Positions 5,442 through 6,437 of a stretch of DNA of 6,437 nt are shown piece after piece (position 1 is the first letter of the stretch; each line of letters opens with the position of its first letter). The stretch lies in NCBI GenBank assembly GCA_946415695.1, contig CAMKTM010000146.1, forward strand, positions 1 to 6,437, in the 5' to 3' direction. The DNA is from an uncultured Prevotellaceae bacterium. Lineage in GTDB: Bacteria; Bacteroidota; Bacteroidia; Bacteroidales; Bacteroidaceae. A program made the translations under genes and the position numbers. The notes below the pieces were generated by a model. The model saw only the letters and a program-made list of their open reading frames with translations, had not been told where the DNA came from and did not search any database.

Positions 5442-6437
5442 ATGTTCGAGTCTTTCTATAGAATGCACCAGTATCTGGTTGAGCGTACGCAAGCGCCCAT
5501 CAGACGTGCCTTGATGGATGAAATTGACTGGCACAAGCGGCTTATCGGCATTAAGGGTAGTCGTGGCGTCGGCAGGACAACTTTCCTGCTACAGTATGCT
5601 AAAGAGAACTTCGGCCCGCGAGACCGCAGATGTCTCTACATCAACATGAACAATTTCTACTTCCAGGGACAGACGCTCTTCCAGTTCGCGCAGGAGTTTA
5701 TGAACGCCGGAGGGCAGGTGCTGCTCATCGACCAGGTGTTCAAGTACCCGGAATGGAGCCACGAGCTGCGTCTCATCTACGACCGTTGCCCCCGTCTGAA
5801 GGTGGTCTTCGCTGGTTCGAGCGTGATGCGTCTTAAAGAGGAAAACCCTGAGCTAAATGGCATTGCAGCAAGTTACAACCTGCGCGGGTTCTCCTTCCGC
5901 GAGTATCTGAACCTGAGGGCAGGGACGAACTTCCGTCCTTACACCATTCGTGAGATTCAGAACCGCCACGAGCACATTGCCGAAGAAGTGCTGCCGCAGG
6001 TCAATCCCCTTGACTACTTCACCGACTACCTCCACCACGGATACTATCCTTTCTTCCTCGAGAAAGCGAGCTTCATCGAGAACCTGCTGAAGGCCATCAA
6101 CATGATGATTGAGGTGGACATTCTGCTCATCAAGCAGATTGACCTCAAGTACTTGAGCAAGATTAAGAAGTTGCTCTACCTGCTTGCTACGGGTGATTAT
6201 GGTGCTCCCAACGTCAGCCAGTTGGCTCAAGACTTGCAGACAAGCCGTGCCACGGTGGTGAACTACATCAAGTATCTGAGCGACGCACGTCTGCTCAACA
6301 TGCTCTACCGTCCTGGAGAGGACTTCCCGAAGAAGCCTGCAAGCATTCTGCTCCACAACACGAACCTGATGTATGCCATGATGCCTGACTTCAGCGACGA
6401 ACAGATGGTAATGGAAACATTCTTCCAGAACGCTCTT
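5442..6437 (+). CDS. AAA_14/DUF4143-type ATPase with altered Walker motifs (3' truncated)
   Basis: The frame is open from ATG 5442 to the window end (332 residues). The order of parts matches the AAA_14 plus DUF4143 family (COG1373-like): Walker A region GIKGSRGVGRTTFLLQ at 36-51, Walker B region VLLIDQVFKYPEW at 93-105, sensor-1-like VVFAGSS at 121-127, GFSFREYLNL at 149-158, a winged-helix-like segment at about 257-290 (VSQLAQDLQTSRATVVNYI), and the start of the nuclease-fold-like DUF4143 region (LLHNTNLMYAM at 303-313, METFFQNAL at 324-332). Two key residues differ from canonical AAA ATPases: Arg45 replaces the Walker A lysine, and Gln98 replaces the glutamate after the Walker B aspartate. 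The gene has its own promoter and is divergent from the gal operon. These proteins are common in Bacteroidota and poorly understood; the cellular role is unknown. The C-terminus lies outside the window. Confidence 0.88.
   Translation, partial: MFESFYRMHQYLVERTQAPIRRALMDEIDWHKRLIGIKGSRGVGRTTFLLQYAKENFGPRDRRCLYINMNNFYFQGQTLFQFAQEFMNAGGQVLLIDQVFKYPEWSHELRLIYDRCPRLKVVFAGSSVMRLKEENPELNGIAASYNLRGFSFREYLNLRAGTNFRPYTIREIQNRHEHIAEEVLPQVNPLDYFTDYLHHGYYPFFLEKASFIENLLKAINMMIEVDILLIKQIDLKYLSKIKKLLYLLATGDYGAPNVSQLAQDLQTSRATVVNYIKYLSDARLLNMLYRPGEDFPKKPASILLHNTNLMYAMMPDFSDEQMVMETFFQNAL

Noticed and set aside
5853..6356. 167-codon minus-strand open frame
   Set aside because: It lies antisense to the ATPase gene, whose + strand frame carries clear family motifs over the same bases.

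Overview
The window looks like a chromosomal piece from a Bacteroidales bacterium, most likely a Prevotella relative. Three things point there. Both well-placed promoters have the Bacteroidota form TTTG-N19-TAnnTTTG. Genes start without Shine-Dalgarno sequences behind A/T-rich leaders. The gene content (a galactose operon of galM, an MFS sugar transporter and galK, a single-domain FMN-binding protein, and an AAA_14-type ATPase) is typical of the group. The genus is inferred, not proven.

Layout. Bases 1-1149 (+) hold the 3' part of an aldo/keto reductase with a C-terminal iron-sulfur domain, then a small exported FMN-binding protein, probably one operon. Bases 1150-1621 have no gene. They hold a nine-copy tandem array of a 22-bp repeat (1299-1502) and a strong terminator (1543-1575) that serves the convergent gal operon and perhaps the + strand operon too. 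Bases 1622-5217 (-) are the gal operon, transcribed galM, transporter, galK; each internal spacer carries a short tandem repeat just upstream of the next start codon. Bases 5218-5441 are a divergent control region with two promoters of matching geometry and a long-range imperfect inverted repeat between and partly under them. Bases 5442-6437 (+) are the 5' part of an AAA_14/DUF4143-type ATPase that runs off the window.

How the genes work together. The transporter brings in sugar (galactose is inferred from context), GalM converts beta- to alpha-galactose, and GalK phosphorylates it to galactose-1-phosphate. GalT and GalE are not here and must be elsewhere or replaced. The reductase and the FMN protein are probably redox partners or at least co-expressed.

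Most worth a second look: the ATPase carries Arg in place of the Walker A Lys and Gln in place of the Walker B Glu, the same positions changed in classic ATPase-dead mutants. Next are the 22-bp array, whose two unit types can both fold into hairpins, and the symmetric inverted repeat in the divergent promoter region. Nothing here proves a new system.
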